NCBI RefSeq assembly: GCF_001544075.1
Contig: NZ_BCNT01000001.1
Location: forward strand, 558,001-622,000
Direction: 5' to 3'
Origin: Comamonas terrae
GTDB lineage: Bacteria > Pseudomonadota > Gammaproteobacteria > Burkholderiales > Burkholderiaceae_C
Length of the DNA stretch: 64,000 nt
Of the stretch, positions 42,379 through 51,321 are shown one piece after another. How positions within the stretch are numbered: position 1 is the first letter of the stretch; the number at the start of each line of letters is the position of its first letter. Both the position numbers and the translations under genes were made by a program. The notes under the pieces are model-generated. The model searched no databases, was not told the DNA's origin, and saw only the letters and a list, made by a program, of their open reading frames with translations.

Positions 42379-43626
42379 ATGTTTCAACGCACCAATACCG
42401 TCGCCAAAGTCGACCCCGAGCTGTTTGCCGCCATCCAGGCCGAAGACCTGCGCCAGCAGGAACACATCGAGCTGATCGCCAGCGAGAACTACTGCTCTCC
42501 CGCCGTCATGGAGGCCCAGGGCTCCCAGCTGACCAACAAGTACGCCGAAGGCTATCCCGGCAAGCGCTACTACGGCGGCTGCGAGAACGTCGATGTGGTC
42601 GAGCAGCTGGCCATCGACCGCGTCAAGCAGATCTTCGGCGCCGAGGCCGCCAACGTGCAACCCAACTCCGGCTCGCAGGCCAACCAGGCCGTGCTGATGG
42701 CCTTTGCCAAACCCGGCGACACCATCCTGGGCATGAGCCTGGCCGAAGGCGGCCACCTGACCCACGGCATGGCGCTGAACATGTCGGGCAAGTGGTTCAA
42801 TGCCGTCTCCTACGGCCTGAACGCCGAGGAAGCCATCGATTACGACAAGCTCGAAGCCCTGGCCCGCGAGCACAAGCCCCGCATCATCGTGGCCGGCGCC
42901 TCGGCCTATGCGCTGCGCATCGATTTCGAGCGCTTCGCCAAGATCGCCAAGGAAGTCGGCGCCATCTTCTGGGTGGACATGGCCCACTATGCCGGCCTGA
43001 TCGCCGCCGGCGTGTACCCCAACCCCGTGCCCCACGCCGACGTGGTCACGACCACCACGCACAAGAGCCTGCGCGGCCCGCGCGGCGGCGTGATCCTGAT
43101 GAAGGCAGAGCACGAGAAGGCCATCAACAGCGCCATCTTCCCCGGCCTGCAGGGCGGCCCGCTGATGCACGTGATCGCCGGCAAGGCCGTGGCCTTCAAG
43201 GAAGCGCTGACGCCCGAGTTCAAGGCCTACCAGGAGCAGGTCATCAAGAACGCCAAGGTATTCGCCGACACGCTGACCGAGCGCGGCCTGCGCATCGTTT
43301 CCGGCCGTACCGAAAGCCACGTGATGCTGGTGGACCTGCGCGCCAAGGGCATTACCGGCAAGGCGGCCGAAGCCGCTCTGGGCCAGGCCCACATCACGGT
43401 CAACAAGAACGCCATCCCCAACGACCCCGAAAAGCCCTTCGTGACCAGCGGCATCCGCATCGGCACGCCCGCCATGACCACGCGCGGCTTCGGCGAGGAA
43501 GAGACCCGCATCACGGCCAATCTGGTGGCCGACGTGCTGGACAACCCCAACGACGAGGCAGTGATTGCGGCCGTGCGCGCCAAGGTGGCCGAGCTGACCG
43601 CAAGGTTCCCCGTCTACGGCCAGTAA
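42379..43626 (+). CDS. glyA: Serine hydroxymethyltransferase
   Basis: The start is ATG 42379 (415 aa) with AGGA upstream; the frame extends to 42343 but that lies in the riboswitch leader. Motifs are [21 protein letters not shown] in part, [12 protein letters not shown], and the PLP Lys in [16 protein letters not shown]. It converts serine and tetrahydrofolate to glycine and 5,10-methylene-THF, which the thyA and folA products near the end of this window then use. Control is likely through the upstream riboswitch. nrdR follows 22 bases after the stop. Confidence 0.98.
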   Translation: MFQRTNTVAKVDPELFAAIQAEDLRQQEHIELIASENYCSPAVMEAQGSQLTNKYAEGYPGKRYYGGCENVDVVEQLAIDRVKQIFGAEAANVQPNSGSQANQAVLMAFAKPGDTILGMSLAEGGHLTHGMALNMSGKWFNAVSYGLNAEEAIDYDKLEALAREHKPRIIVAGASAYALRIDFERFAKIAKEVGAIFWVDMAHYAGLIAAGVYPNPVPHADVVTTTTHKSLRGPRGGVILMKAEHEKAINSAIFPGLQGGPLMHVIAGKAVAFKEALTPEFKAYQEQVIKNAKVFADTLTERGLRIVSGRTESHVMLVDLRAKGITGKAAEAALGQAHITVNKNAIPNDPEKPFVTSGIRIGTPAMTTRGFGEEETRITANLVADVLDNPNDEAVIAAVRAKVAELTARFPVYGQ

Positions 43627-43648
43627 TCGAGGCTTTCGCCGCTACGCC

Positions 43649-44104
43649 ATGAAGTGCCCTTTCTGCAGTCACCCGGACACGCAAGTCGTGGAGACGCGCG
43701 AGTCCGAAGACGGGGGCTTCATCCGCCGCCGCCGCCGCTGCGGCGGCTGCGACAAGCGCTTCACGACCTATGAGCGGCCCGAAGTCAGCTTTCCGACCAT
43801 CGTCAAGAAGGACGGCCGGCGCATCGAATACGAGCGCGCCAAGCTGCTGGGCTCGTTCCAGATCGCGCTGCGCAAGCGTCCTGTCAGCACCGAGCGCATC
43901 GACAAGGCCATAGACCGCATCGAGGACCGGCTGCTCAACGTGGGCACGCGCGAAATCGACTCCAGCCGCCTGGGCGAATTGGTAATGGAAGAGCTCAAGG
44001 GCATGGACAAGGTCGGCTACATCCGCTTTGCCAGCGTGTACCGCAGCTTCGAGGATGTAGACGACTTCAAGAGCATCATGGACGAGATGCGTGCGCCCAA
44101 GTAA
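43649..44104 (+). CDS. nrdR: Transcriptional repressor NrdR
   Basis: The protein has 151 aa. The zinc ribbon is [18 protein letters not shown] with [17 protein letters not shown]. The ATP-cone domain follows ([20 protein letters not shown]-type: [16 protein letters not shown]). It senses ATP/dATP and represses ribonucleotide reductase genes. The start codon is that of the family. It is probably co-transcribed with glyA, a common pairing in betaproteobacteria. Confidence 0.98.
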   Translation: MKCPFCSHPDTQVVETRESEDGGFIRRRRRCGGCDKRFTTYERPEVSFPTIVKKDGRRIEYERAKLLGSFQIALRKRPVSTERIDKAIDRIEDRLLNVGTREIDSSRLGELVMEELKGMDKVGYIRFASVYRSFEDVDDFKSIMDEMRAPK

Positions 44105-44139
44105 GTGAAGACGCCGCGCTGGAAGCGGCCCGCGTTACC

Positions 44140-44172
44140 AAAGGCATCGATGGCGACATCGGTGCCTTTTTT
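44140..44172 (+). terminator. Terminator of glyA-nrdR
   Basis: AAAGGCA/TGCCTTT arms with an inner GATG/CATC stem are followed by a T-run. Confidence 0.85.
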
Positions 44173-44208
44173 CATCTCCGCACGGCAGGCCCCGGACCCG
44201 CGATGAAA

Positions 44209-44238
44209 AAAGCCCGCGCTCCTTCGGGCGCGGGCTTT
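44209..44238 (-). terminator. Terminator of the gamma-glutamyltransferase gene
   Basis: AAAGCCCGCGC and GCGCGGGCTTT flank TCCTTCGG; on the minus strand a T-run follows. Confidence 0.92.
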
Positions 44239-44265
44239 CCAGGCATGGCTGGCACTGGATCGCGA

Positions 44266-46239
44266 TCAGAGCGCTCCGTCGCCCAGCACAATGCCTTCGC
44301 GCCGCGGATCGGCCCCGCCCTGCAGCATGGGCTTGCCGTCCTTGGTCACGCGCATGATGGTCGCCACGCCGCTCGACTGCGGGCTGTTGGACACCTTGTG
44401 CCCCTTGGCCTTGAGGCCGTCGATCAGGCCCGTGAGGTCCAGCGTGGTGTTGGAGCCGTCCACGTTCGTGGTCGGGCTGTTGCTGGCGCCGAAAACCACG
44501 AGCGACGTGGCCTGCTGCGCATCCAGGCCCCAGTCCAGCGCACCCACCACGGTCTTGAGCACGTACTGGATGATGTTGCCGCCGCCCGGCGAGCCCGTGG
44601 CCATCACGAACTCGCCCGGCTCGTTGCCCTTGAAGACCAGCGTCGGCGCCATGGTGCTGCGCGGGCGCTTGCCCGGCGCCAGGCGATTGGCGATCGGCAC
44701 GCCGCTTGCAGGGTCCGCCGGATCGGCGGAGAAGTCGGTGAGCTGGTTGGTCAGCAGAAAGCCGTCGACCATGTGGAACGAGCCCATGCTGGACTCGACC
44801 GTCGTCGTCATCGACACCGCATTGCCATAGGCATCGACCACCGACAGATGCGTGGTGCCATGCTCCACCGTCTTGTCCACGCCCAGCGGCACCGGACCGA
44901 GGTCGCCAGCCGTGGCCGTGCCCATGCTCTGGTCCATGTTGATGAGGCTGGCGCGATGCTTGAGATAGTCCGTGTTGAGCATGGTGGCGACGCCGCTTCC
45001 AGGCAGCGGGATGAAATCGGTATCCGCCACATACTTGTCGCGGTCCGCGTAGGCCAGACGCTCGGCTTCCGAGACCAGGTGCACACCCGTCACGCTCGGG
45101 ATGCCGCCCTCGTTGGACGGGTTCGCGGGCCCGTACTGCGCCAGGTTGAACTGGCCCAAGATGCCCAGCGACTGCGCGATCGCGATGCCACCCGAAGAAG
45201 GCGGCGCCATGGTGCAGACGTGGTAGCTGCTGCGGTAGTTCACGCAGACCGGATCGCGCTTCTTGGCCTGGTAGCCGGCCAGATCGCCCAGGGTGATCAG
45301 GCCGGGGGTGATGGGCGTCCTGGCCGCATCGTCGCCCACCGACTGCGCCACCTTGGCCACGATGGCCTGCGCGATCTCGCCCGTATAAAGCGCATCGGCG
45401 CCCTTCTGCGCGATCGCCTTCAGCGTCTTCGCATAGGGCAGATTGGTCATGGTCTCGCCGGTGGCGCGCGGCGTTCCATCCGCGTGGAAATAAGTGGCCA
45501 TGGCATTGGCATCGAGCGCGAGGCTGGAAGCATTGCTCTTGATCGCATCGCCCAGGCGGCCGGGAATCCTGAAGCCGTCGGTCGACAGCTTGATGCCATA
45601 GTCGAACAGGCCGCTCCAGGCCAGCTTGCCGTGTTCCTTCTGCGCCATCTCCAGCATGCGCAGCACGCCGGGCACGCCGATGGAGCGGCCGCTGCGGCGG
45701 GCGGACGGTACAGGCTTGGGCGAGTTCGGGTCCGCCTGGTCCTGGCGCAGCAGGTAATAGCCGGTGGCCGCCGCAGGCGCGGTCTCGCGGCCGTCATAGG
45801 CCACGACCTTCCTGGTCTTGGCGTCGAAATACACCATGAACGCGCTGCCGGCGATGGTGCTGGATTGCGGCTCCACCAGGCCCAGCACAGCCTGCATGGC
45901 CACCGCGGCATCGACGGCCGAGCCGCCGGCCTTGAGGATGTCGCAGCCGGCCTTGACGGCCAGCGGCGTATTGGCAACGGCCATGTAGCGGCTCGAATTC
46001 TTGGCCGTCAGCCCCAGCCGGTAGCCCGAAGCCGCCTCCGGCGCGGCGGGGTCGCCGGCCAGGCCGGAGCCGACGACGACCGAGGCGCCGCCGCTGCCCT
46101 GTACCGTGCAGCTGTTGGGATTGTTGTCGACGATCAACGCCTGCTCGAGACCGCCGCTTTGCCCGTCCCCACCGCAGCTGGCCAGAAGAAATACCGCCAG
46201 CGTCAACGGCGCCAGCGGCCAGAGTTTTCTTGTGCGCAT
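44266..46239 (-). CDS. ggt: Lipoprotein gamma-glutamyltransferase
   Basis: The start is ATG 46239 (657 aa), chosen for AAGGAGG nine bases upstream and because a lipoprotein signal follows (MRTRKLWPLAPLTLAVFLLASCGG, lipobox LLASC). The large-subunit part has ILKAGGSAVDAAVAMQ and the acyl-binding region. Autocleavage would occur before the catalytic Thr in EHGTTHLSVVDAYGNAVS. The small subunit has FMLTNQ-type FLLTNQLTDF, RPRSTMAPTL and GSPGGGNIIQ. It hydrolyses or transfers the glutamyl group of glutathione at the envelope. The lipid anchor is a variation on the soluble periplasmic enzyme of E. coli. Confidence 0.94.
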   Translation of the reverse strand: MRTRKLWPLAPLTLAVFLLASCGGDGQSGGLEQALIVDNNPNSCTVQGSGGASVVVGSGLAGDPAAPEAASGYRLGLTAKNSSRYMAVANTPLAVKAGCDILKAGGSAVDAAVAMQAVLGLVEPQSSTIAGSAFMVYFDAKTRKVVAYDGRETAPAAATGYYLLRQDQADPNSPKPVPSARRSGRSIGVPGVLRMLEMAQKEHGKLAWSGLFDYGIKLSTDGFRIPGRLGDAIKSNASSLALDANAMATYFHADGTPRATGETMTNLPYAKTLKAIAQKGADALYTGEIAQAIVAKVAQSVGDDAARTPITPGLITLGDLAGYQAKKRDPVCVNYRSSYHVCTMAPPSSGGIAIAQSLGILGQFNLAQYGPANPSNEGGIPSVTGVHLVSEAERLAYADRDKYVADTDFIPLPGSGVATMLNTDYLKHRASLINMDQSMGTATAGDLGPVPLGVDKTVEHGTTHLSVVDAYGNAVSMTTTVESSMGSFHMVDGFLLTNQLTDFSADPADPASGVPIANRLAPGKRPRSTMAPTLVFKGNEPGEFVMATGSPGGGNIIQYVLKTVVGALDWGLDAQQATSLVVFGASNSPTTNVDGSNTTLDLTGLIDGLKAKGHKVSNSPQSSGVATIMRVTKDGKPMLQGGADPRREGIVLGDGAL

Positions 46240-46618
46240 GCTTGCTTGCCTCCTTGTGTGCATGGTGTGCGGCGCGATGAAGCGCCCGAAGCCGGATGGC
46301 GTCCCGCACAGCCGTACGGCCCGGGCCGTGCATCCGGTACGGGGCGGCAGCCCGCTCCGCCCGGCGAGCAGGAAGGACGCCACCCGCCTGCCACTTTATC
46401 GGCAGGCGCCGGCAAGCCCGATGGTGTTTGGTCTCTTGCACGACAGATGGTTCTCATGCGTACCATCTTGCGGAGGCCGCGGCCACACCCGTGGAAGCGG
46501 TGCACAGGAATGCAAAAAAAGAAGCTGCCAGCGTCCGGAACACCTTGGCTTCAGGTGGTTTCATCACCTAAACCAAGGCATGCCATGCGCTGGCAGCTTC
46601 GTTTTTGCTAGCAGCAGC
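46240..46618. other. Spacer between ggt and aroC
   Basis: No gene is seen. It contains the upstream region of ggt and, at 46514-46606, the nested hairpin that ends aroC. Confidence 0.5.
46514..46606 (-). terminator. Large nested terminator of aroC
   Basis: The outer stem GAAGCTGCCAGCG (46521-46533) pairs with CGCTGGCAGCTTC (46588-46600). Inside it CCTTGG pairs with CCAAGG and AGGTG with CACCT. On the minus strand seven Ts follow. It is far larger than the other terminators of this window. Confidence 0.75.
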
Positions 46619-47719
46619 TCAGCGGCTGGCGGATGCGGGAATCGGCAGCAGGCCCGTATCCACGTCGCCGCACTGGGCACGATGGCGCAGTGCGTGGTCC
46701 ATGACCACCAGGGCCAGCAGCGCCTCGGCAATGGGCGCGGCGCGGATGCCCACGCAGGGGTCGTGGCGGCCCTTGGTGATGACCTCGGTGCTCTGGCCAT
46801 GCACGTCGATGGATTCACGCGGCTTGATGATGGAGCTGGTGGGCTTGACGGCGATGCGCACTTCCAGGTCCTGGCCCGTGCTGATGCCGCCCACGATGCC
46901 GCCCGCGTTGTTGCTGCGAAAGCCCTCGGGGCTCAGCGAATCGCCATGCGTGGTGCCGCGCTGGGCCACGCTGTCGAAACCGGCGCCGATCTCCACGGCC
47001 TTGACCGCGTTCAGGCCCATCATGGCGTAGGCAATGTCGGCGTCCAGGCGGTCGTACAGCGGCTGGCCCAGGCCCACGGGCATGCCGCTGGCCTGGATGC
47101 GCAGCGCCGCGCCGCAGGAGTCGCCCGACTTGCGCAGCTGCTCCATGTATTCCTCGTAGCGGCTCACATCGGACACGGGCGCGAAGAACGGGTTGTGGGG
47201 CACATGCTCCCAGCTCTCGAACGGAATATCGAGTTCGCCCACCTGGGTCATGCAGGCGCGAAACTGGGTGCCGAACTTTTCCTTGAGCCATTTCTTGGCC
47301 ACGGCGCCTGCGGCCACCGTGGGCGCCGTCAGGCGGGCCGAGGAGCGGCCGCCGCCGCGCGGATCGCGGATGCCGTATTTCTGGAAATAGGCATAGTCGG
47401 CATGGCCGGGGCGAAAGCTCTGGGCGATGTTGGAGTAATCCTTGCTGCGCTGGTCCGTGTTGCGGATCAAGAGCGCGATCGGCGTGCCCGTGGTCCTGCC
47501 CTCGTACACGCCCGAGAGGATTTCCACCGCGTCGGGCTCGTTGCGCTGGGTCACGAACTTGCTGGTGCCGGGGCGGCGGCGGTCCAGGTCGCGCTGGATG
47601 TCCGCCTCGCTCAGTTCCATGCCCGGGGGGCAGCCGTCAATCACGCAGCCGATGGCCGGGCCGTGGGATTCACCGAAATTCGTGACGCAAAAAAGGGTGC
47701 CAAAGGTATTGCCGCTCAT
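46619..47719 (-). CDS. aroC: Chorismate synthase
   Basis: The start [20 protein letters not shown] (47719, 366 aa) is the canonical N-terminus; the upstream open frame has no support. FMN/substrate motifs are [18 protein letters not shown] (split), [38 protein letters not shown] and [15 protein letters not shown]. It makes chorismate from EPSP, ending the shikimate pathway. It is complete. Confidence 0.98.
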   Translation of the reverse strand: MSGNTFGTLFCVTNFGESHGPAIGCVIDGCPPGMELSEADIQRDLDRRRPGTSKFVTQRNEPDAVEILSGVYEGRTTGTPIALLIRNTDQRSKDYSNIAQSFRPGHADYAYFQKYGIRDPRGGGRSSARLTAPTVAAGAVAKKWLKEKFGTQFRACMTQVGELDIPFESWEHVPHNPFFAPVSDVSRYEEYMEQLRKSGDSCGAALRIQASGMPVGLGQPLYDRLDADIAYAMMGLNAVKAVEIGAGFDSVAQRGTTHGDSLSPEGFRSNNAGGIVGGISTGQDLEVRIAVKPTSSIIKPRESIDVHGQSTEVITKGRHDPCVGIRAAPIAEALLALVVMDHALRHRAQCGDVDTGLLPIPASASR

Positions 47720-47827
47720 AGACCGACGATTATGCCTGCGGCCTTTGCCGCGCGGCCGTGCGCGGGCGTCACAAGACTGCTGCGCAGCCATCGCGCATGC
47801 CGCAGGCCCGGCTCTGCGCTCTTCGGG

Positions 47828-49273
47828 CTACCAGCGCGGCGGCTGGCTGCCGGGCGGCATGGACGGATGGTCCCAGGCCACGGGCGTGCGCGAGAACTGC
47901 GCACAGTGGCGCACGGCCTGCAGCCGGCCGAAGCCGCTGTCCAGCGTTTCCAGGTATGGCGTGATATCGGGCCGCGCCGCATCCCAGTCCGGCTGCGCCA
48001 CGCGCCCCAGGCTGCGCAGCCAGTGCGCCACCCCGGCCAGCGTGACGCGCACGCGCCAGCTGCCGCCCTCGGCGGCCTGCCTGAGCAGCGCCGCCTGCAC
48101 GCCAAAGGCCAGCAGAAAGCCCGCGCCATAGTCCAGCGCCTGCATGGGCAGCACACGCGGCTTGGCCAGGAGGGGATTGCCGGGCTCGCGTGCCTGCGCC
48201 TCGTCCACATTGATGCCGCTGGCCGTCTGCACGATGGAATCGAAGCCGCGCCGGCCTGCCCACGGCCCCTGCCAGCCATAGGCGCACAGCTCGGCCACCA
48301 CCAGGCCCGGGCGCAGCTGCGCCAGCCGTTCGGCGCCAAAGCCCCGGGCCTGCAGGGCACCGGGCCGGTAGGCCTGCATGAAGACATGGGCCTGGGAAGC
48401 CAGCGCCTCCAGCGCCTGCCGGCCTTCTCCATCGTTCAGGTCCAGGTGCACGGAGCGCTTGCCCCGGCTGGTGTCGGCAATGGCTTCAATATTGGGCAGG
48501 CTCGGGCTGTTGACCAGCATGACATCGGCGCCGTAGGCCGCCAGCGTGCGCCCTGCCACCGGGCCGGCCAGGATGCGGGTCAGATCCAGCACCCTGATGC
48601 CCGCCAGCGGTCGCTGCTGCGCATCCAGCCCCGGCAGCTTGCGCGGCGGCGCATCGCCCATGCGCTGCAGCGCCACCAGCGGCTGGGCGGCCACCACGGC
48701 ATCCTGCCCCAGGGCCTGCCAGGCCGCATGGCTGCGCGAGGCCGCCACGGGCAACCCCTGCCCGGCCGCCCTGGCTTCGAAGTCCTGCGCACGCCAGTGC
48801 TGCAGCGCCTGCTCCACGGCCGCACGCGGCGTCTCGCTTCCAGCGGGCAAACCCAGCAGCGCCAGCGCACCGTCGCGGTGGTGGTCGAAGTTCGCATGGA
48901 TGCGCACCCAGCCCGGCTCGCCCACGGCCGTACCGCAGGCATACAGGCCCGAGATCGGCGCCCACAGCTGCGGCACCTGGCCGTCGAGCGTGAAAAAGCC
49001 GCTGCTCTCGAACGCCGCATGCTGGGCGTCGATGCCCACGGTCTGCGCCGGCAGGCCCGGCGTGCGCAGCGCGCCGATCTCGGTGGCCGCCAGCGCCGCC
49101 GCGCCCACGCTGGCCTGCACCACATCGGCTGAGGCAAAGCTGGAGGCAAAACCGCGCGCCGCGCCCGTCAGCGCTGCGCGATCCAGGGCCCGCGCGTCCA
49201 GCCCGCACTGCGTCCAAAGGGCTGCCAGCGCGGCCGGTGCACGAGAGGCTGGGTTGGAGGAATCGTTTTCCAT
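47828..49273 (-). CDS. CaiB/BaiF family protein (second copy in window)
   Basis: The start is ATG 49273 (481 aa), within a dispersed repeat; a GTG at 49282 is also in frame. The protein is built of a divergent N-terminal CoA-transferase-like half (~1-215) and a recognisable CaiB half (LAGIRVLDLTRILAGPVAGRTLAAYGADVMLV in part, DTSRGKRSVHLDLND, AHVFMQAYRPGALQARGFG, LCAYGWQGPWAGRRGFD). It may be an acyl-CoA transferase or a racemase-like relative; the substrate is unknown. It does not belong to the catabolic operon at 22398-25726. The gene lies 108 bases upstream of aroC on the same strand. Confidence 0.88.
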   Translation of the reverse strand: MENDSSNPASRAPAALAALWTQCGLDARALDRAALTGAARGFASSFASADVVQASVGAAALAATEIGALRTPGLPAQTVGIDAQHAAFESSGFFTLDGQVPQLWAPISGLYACGTAVGEPGWVRIHANFDHHRDGALALLGLPAGSETPRAAVEQALQHWRAQDFEARAAGQGLPVAASRSHAAWQALGQDAVVAAQPLVALQRMGDAPPRKLPGLDAQQRPLAGIRVLDLTRILAGPVAGRTLAAYGADVMLVNSPSLPNIEAIADTSRGKRSVHLDLNDGEGRQALEALASQAHVFMQAYRPGALQARGFGAERLAQLRPGLVVAELCAYGWQGPWAGRRGFDSIVQTASGINVDEAQAREPGNPLLAKPRVLPMQALDYGAGFLLAFGVQAALLRQAAEGGSWRVRVTLAGVAHWLRSLGRVAQPDWDAARPDITPYLETLDSGFGRLQAVRHCAQFSRTPVAWDHPSMPPGSQPPRW

Positions 49274-49325
49274 AGCTACCACCGCTTGTCCTTCAACGGC
49301 TTGAGGCCGATTTCATTCAAAAAAC
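49271..49325. repeat. Dispersed repeat copy overlapping the start of the CaiB-family gene
   Basis: ATAGCTACCACCGC, then ACGGCTTGAGGCCGATTT and an A-run. It is related to the copies at 22302 and 39872 and lies across the gene's start region. Confidence 0.5.
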
Positions 49326-49347
49326 TGCAGCCCTGGCTCCCAAATGA

Positions 49348-49371
49348 CAGACCCCGCGGCTGCGGGGTCTG
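49348..49371 (-). terminator. Terminator of the CBS protein gene
   Basis: CAGACCCCGC and GCGGGGTCTG flank GGCT. The T-run is poor. Confidence 0.7.
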
Positions 49372-49408
49372 GGTGCATGGATTCAGTGCCGGGCCGGCTC
49401 CGGTGCCG

Positions 49409-49861
49409 TCACTCGGCGCCCTGGCGCTCGCCTTCGGGCCAGTCGCGGATATAGGCCTTGAGCATGCGGTTCTCGAAGTTCTGGCTGTCCACCACGGCCT
49501 TGGCCACGTCGTAGAGGCTGATCACGCCCATGAGCATGCGCTTGTCCATCACCGGCATGTAGCGCGCATGGCGGTCCAGCATCATGCGGCGCACCTCGTC
49601 CATGTCGGTTTCCAGCGTGCAGGTCATGGGCGCGTCGTCCATGGCCGAGCGCACGGTCATGTTGGCAATGCCGCCGGTCTTGACGAAGCCCTGGATCACT
49701 TCGCGGAAAGTCAGCATGCCCACCACGTCGCCATGCTCCATGACGACCAGCGAGCCAATGTCCTTGTCCGACATGACCTGCACGGCCGCAGCCAGGCTTT
49801 CGTCGGGCGACACCGTGTACAGCGTGTTGCCCTTGACGCGCAGGATGTCACTTACTTTCAT
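49409..49861 (-). CDS. CBS-domain pair protein
   Basis: The protein has 150 aa, starting at ATG 49861 with GGAG nine bases upstream. Two CBS motifs are visible, residues ~8-60 (LYTVSPDESLAAAVQVMSDKDIGSLVVMEHGDVVGMLTFRE in part) and ~75-130 (MTCTLETDMDEVRRMMLDRHARYMPVMD). Such pairs bind adenosyl compounds and act as sensors. No attached catalytic domain is present. It is divergent from the metY-like gene, with 147 bases between them. Confidence 0.93.
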   Translation of the reverse strand: MKVSDILRVKGNTLYTVSPDESLAAAVQVMSDKDIGSLVVMEHGDVVGMLTFREVIQGFVKTGGIANMTVRSAMDDAPMTCTLETDMDEVRRMMLDRHARYMPVMDKRMLMGVISLYDVAKAVVDSQNFENRMLKAYIRDWPEGERQGAE

Positions 49862-50008
49862 TGCCGTTCTCCAATCTTCTCTGGGGTCTCCCGCCCGGCG
49901 CAGGCCCGGCTGTCGCCATGGCGGCCGCCGCGCGGCGCGGAAGTGATAGTGCGAGCACAAATATAGCCCACAATGCCCGCTGCAACCGACAACCATGGAG
50001 ACCTTGCG

Positions 50009-51307
50009 ATGCCCGGTTATTCCGATCCCGGCTTTGACACCCTGAGCCTGCACGCCGGCGCCCAGCCCGACCCGGCCACCGGGGCGCGGGCCGTGCCCAT
50101 CCACCTGACGACCTCCTTCGTCTTCGAGTCCAGCGACCATGCGGCCAGCCTGTTCAACCTGGAGCGGCCCGGCCACGTCTACAGCCGCCTGAGCAACCCA
50201 ACCAACGCCGTGCTGGAGCAGCGCGTGTCGGCACTGGAAGGCGGCGTGGGCGCCATCGCCGTGGCCAGCGGCCAGGCGGCGCTGCACCTGTCCATCGCCA
50301 CGCTGATGGGCGCGGGCAGCCACATCGTGGCCAGCACGGCGCTGTACGGCGGCAGCCAGAACCTGCTGCACTACACGCTGCGCCGCTTCGGCATCGAGAC
50401 GACCTTCGTTGCGCCCGGCGACATCGACGGCTGGCGCGCTGCCATCCGCCCTAACACCAGGCTGTTCTTCGGCGAGACCGTGGGCAACCCCGGGCTGGAT
50501 GTGCTGGACATTCCCACCGTGTCTTCAATAGCCCACGAGGCCGGCGTGCCCCTGCTGGTGGACTCCACCCTCACCTCGCCCTGGCTGATCAAGCCTTTCG
50601 AACATGGCGCGGACATGGTCTACCACTCGGCCACCAAGTTCCTCTCAGGCCACGGCACGGTGATCGGCGGCATCGTGGTGGACGGCGGCAGCTTCGACTG
50701 GGAAAAAAGCGGCAAATTTCCCGAACTCACCGCGCCCTACGATGGCTTCCACAACATGGTGTTCAGCGAGGAAAGCACGGTGGGCGCCTTTTTGCTGCGC
50801 GCGCGCCGCGAGGGCCTGCGCGACTTCGGCGCCTGCATGAGCCCGCACACCGCCTGGCTGATCCTGCAAGGCATAGAGACTTTGCCGCTGCGCATGCAGC
50901 AGCACATGCGCAACACCGAGAAGGTGGTGCAGTTCCTGGCCAGCCATCCGCTGGTCAGCCGCGTGGGCCATCCCATGCTGGAGTCGCATCCCTCGCATGC
51001 ATTGGCAAAGCAGTTGCTGCCGCGCGGCGCGGGCTCGGTGTTCAGCTTCGACATCGCCGGCAACCGCAACCAGGGCAAAAAGTTCATCGAGACGCTCAAG
51101 CTCTTCAGCCACCTGGCCAACGTGGGCGACTGCCGCTCGCTGGTCATCCACCCGGCCAGCACCACGCACTTCCGCATGAGCGACGAGGCGCTGGCCCAGG
51201 CCGGCATCGGCCAGGGCACGATCCGCCTGTCCATCGGCCTGGAGGATGCCGACGATCTGATCGACGATCTGAAGCGCGCGCTCAAGGCCGCCGAGAAAGC
51301 GGCTTGA
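50009..51307 (+). CDS. metY: O-acetylhomoserine sulfhydrylase (MetY-like)
   Basis: The start is ATG 50009 with GGAGACC upstream (432 aa). Cys/Met metabolism PLP enzyme family: LHAGAQPDPATGARAVPIHLTTSFVF (in part), YSRLSNPTNAVLEQRVSALEGG, and the PLP Lys in YHSATKFLSGHG. The insertion pattern and length suit O-acetyl-L-homoserine sulfhydrylase, which makes homocysteine from sulfide; cystathionine synthase is less likely. It opens the rightward cluster. Confidence 0.92.
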   Translation: MPGYSDPGFDTLSLHAGAQPDPATGARAVPIHLTTSFVFESSDHAASLFNLERPGHVYSRLSNPTNAVLEQRVSALEGGVGAIAVASGQAALHLSIATLMGAGSHIVASTALYGGSQNLLHYTLRRFGIETTFVAPGDIDGWRAAIRPNTRLFFGETVGNPGLDVLDIPTVSSIAHEAGVPLLVDSTLTSPWLIKPFEHGADMVYHSATKFLSGHGTVIGGIVVDGGSFDWEKSGKFPELTAPYDGFHNMVFSEESTVGAFLLRARREGLRDFGACMSPHTAWLILQGIETLPLRMQQHMRNTEKVVQFLASHPLVSRVGHPMLESHPSHALAKQLLPRGAGSVFSFDIAGNRNQGKKFIETLKLFSHLANVGDCRSLVIHPASTTHFRMSDEALAQAGIGQGTIRLSIGLEDADDLIDDLKRALKAAEKAA

Positions 51308-51321
51308 GGCAGACTTCGCCC

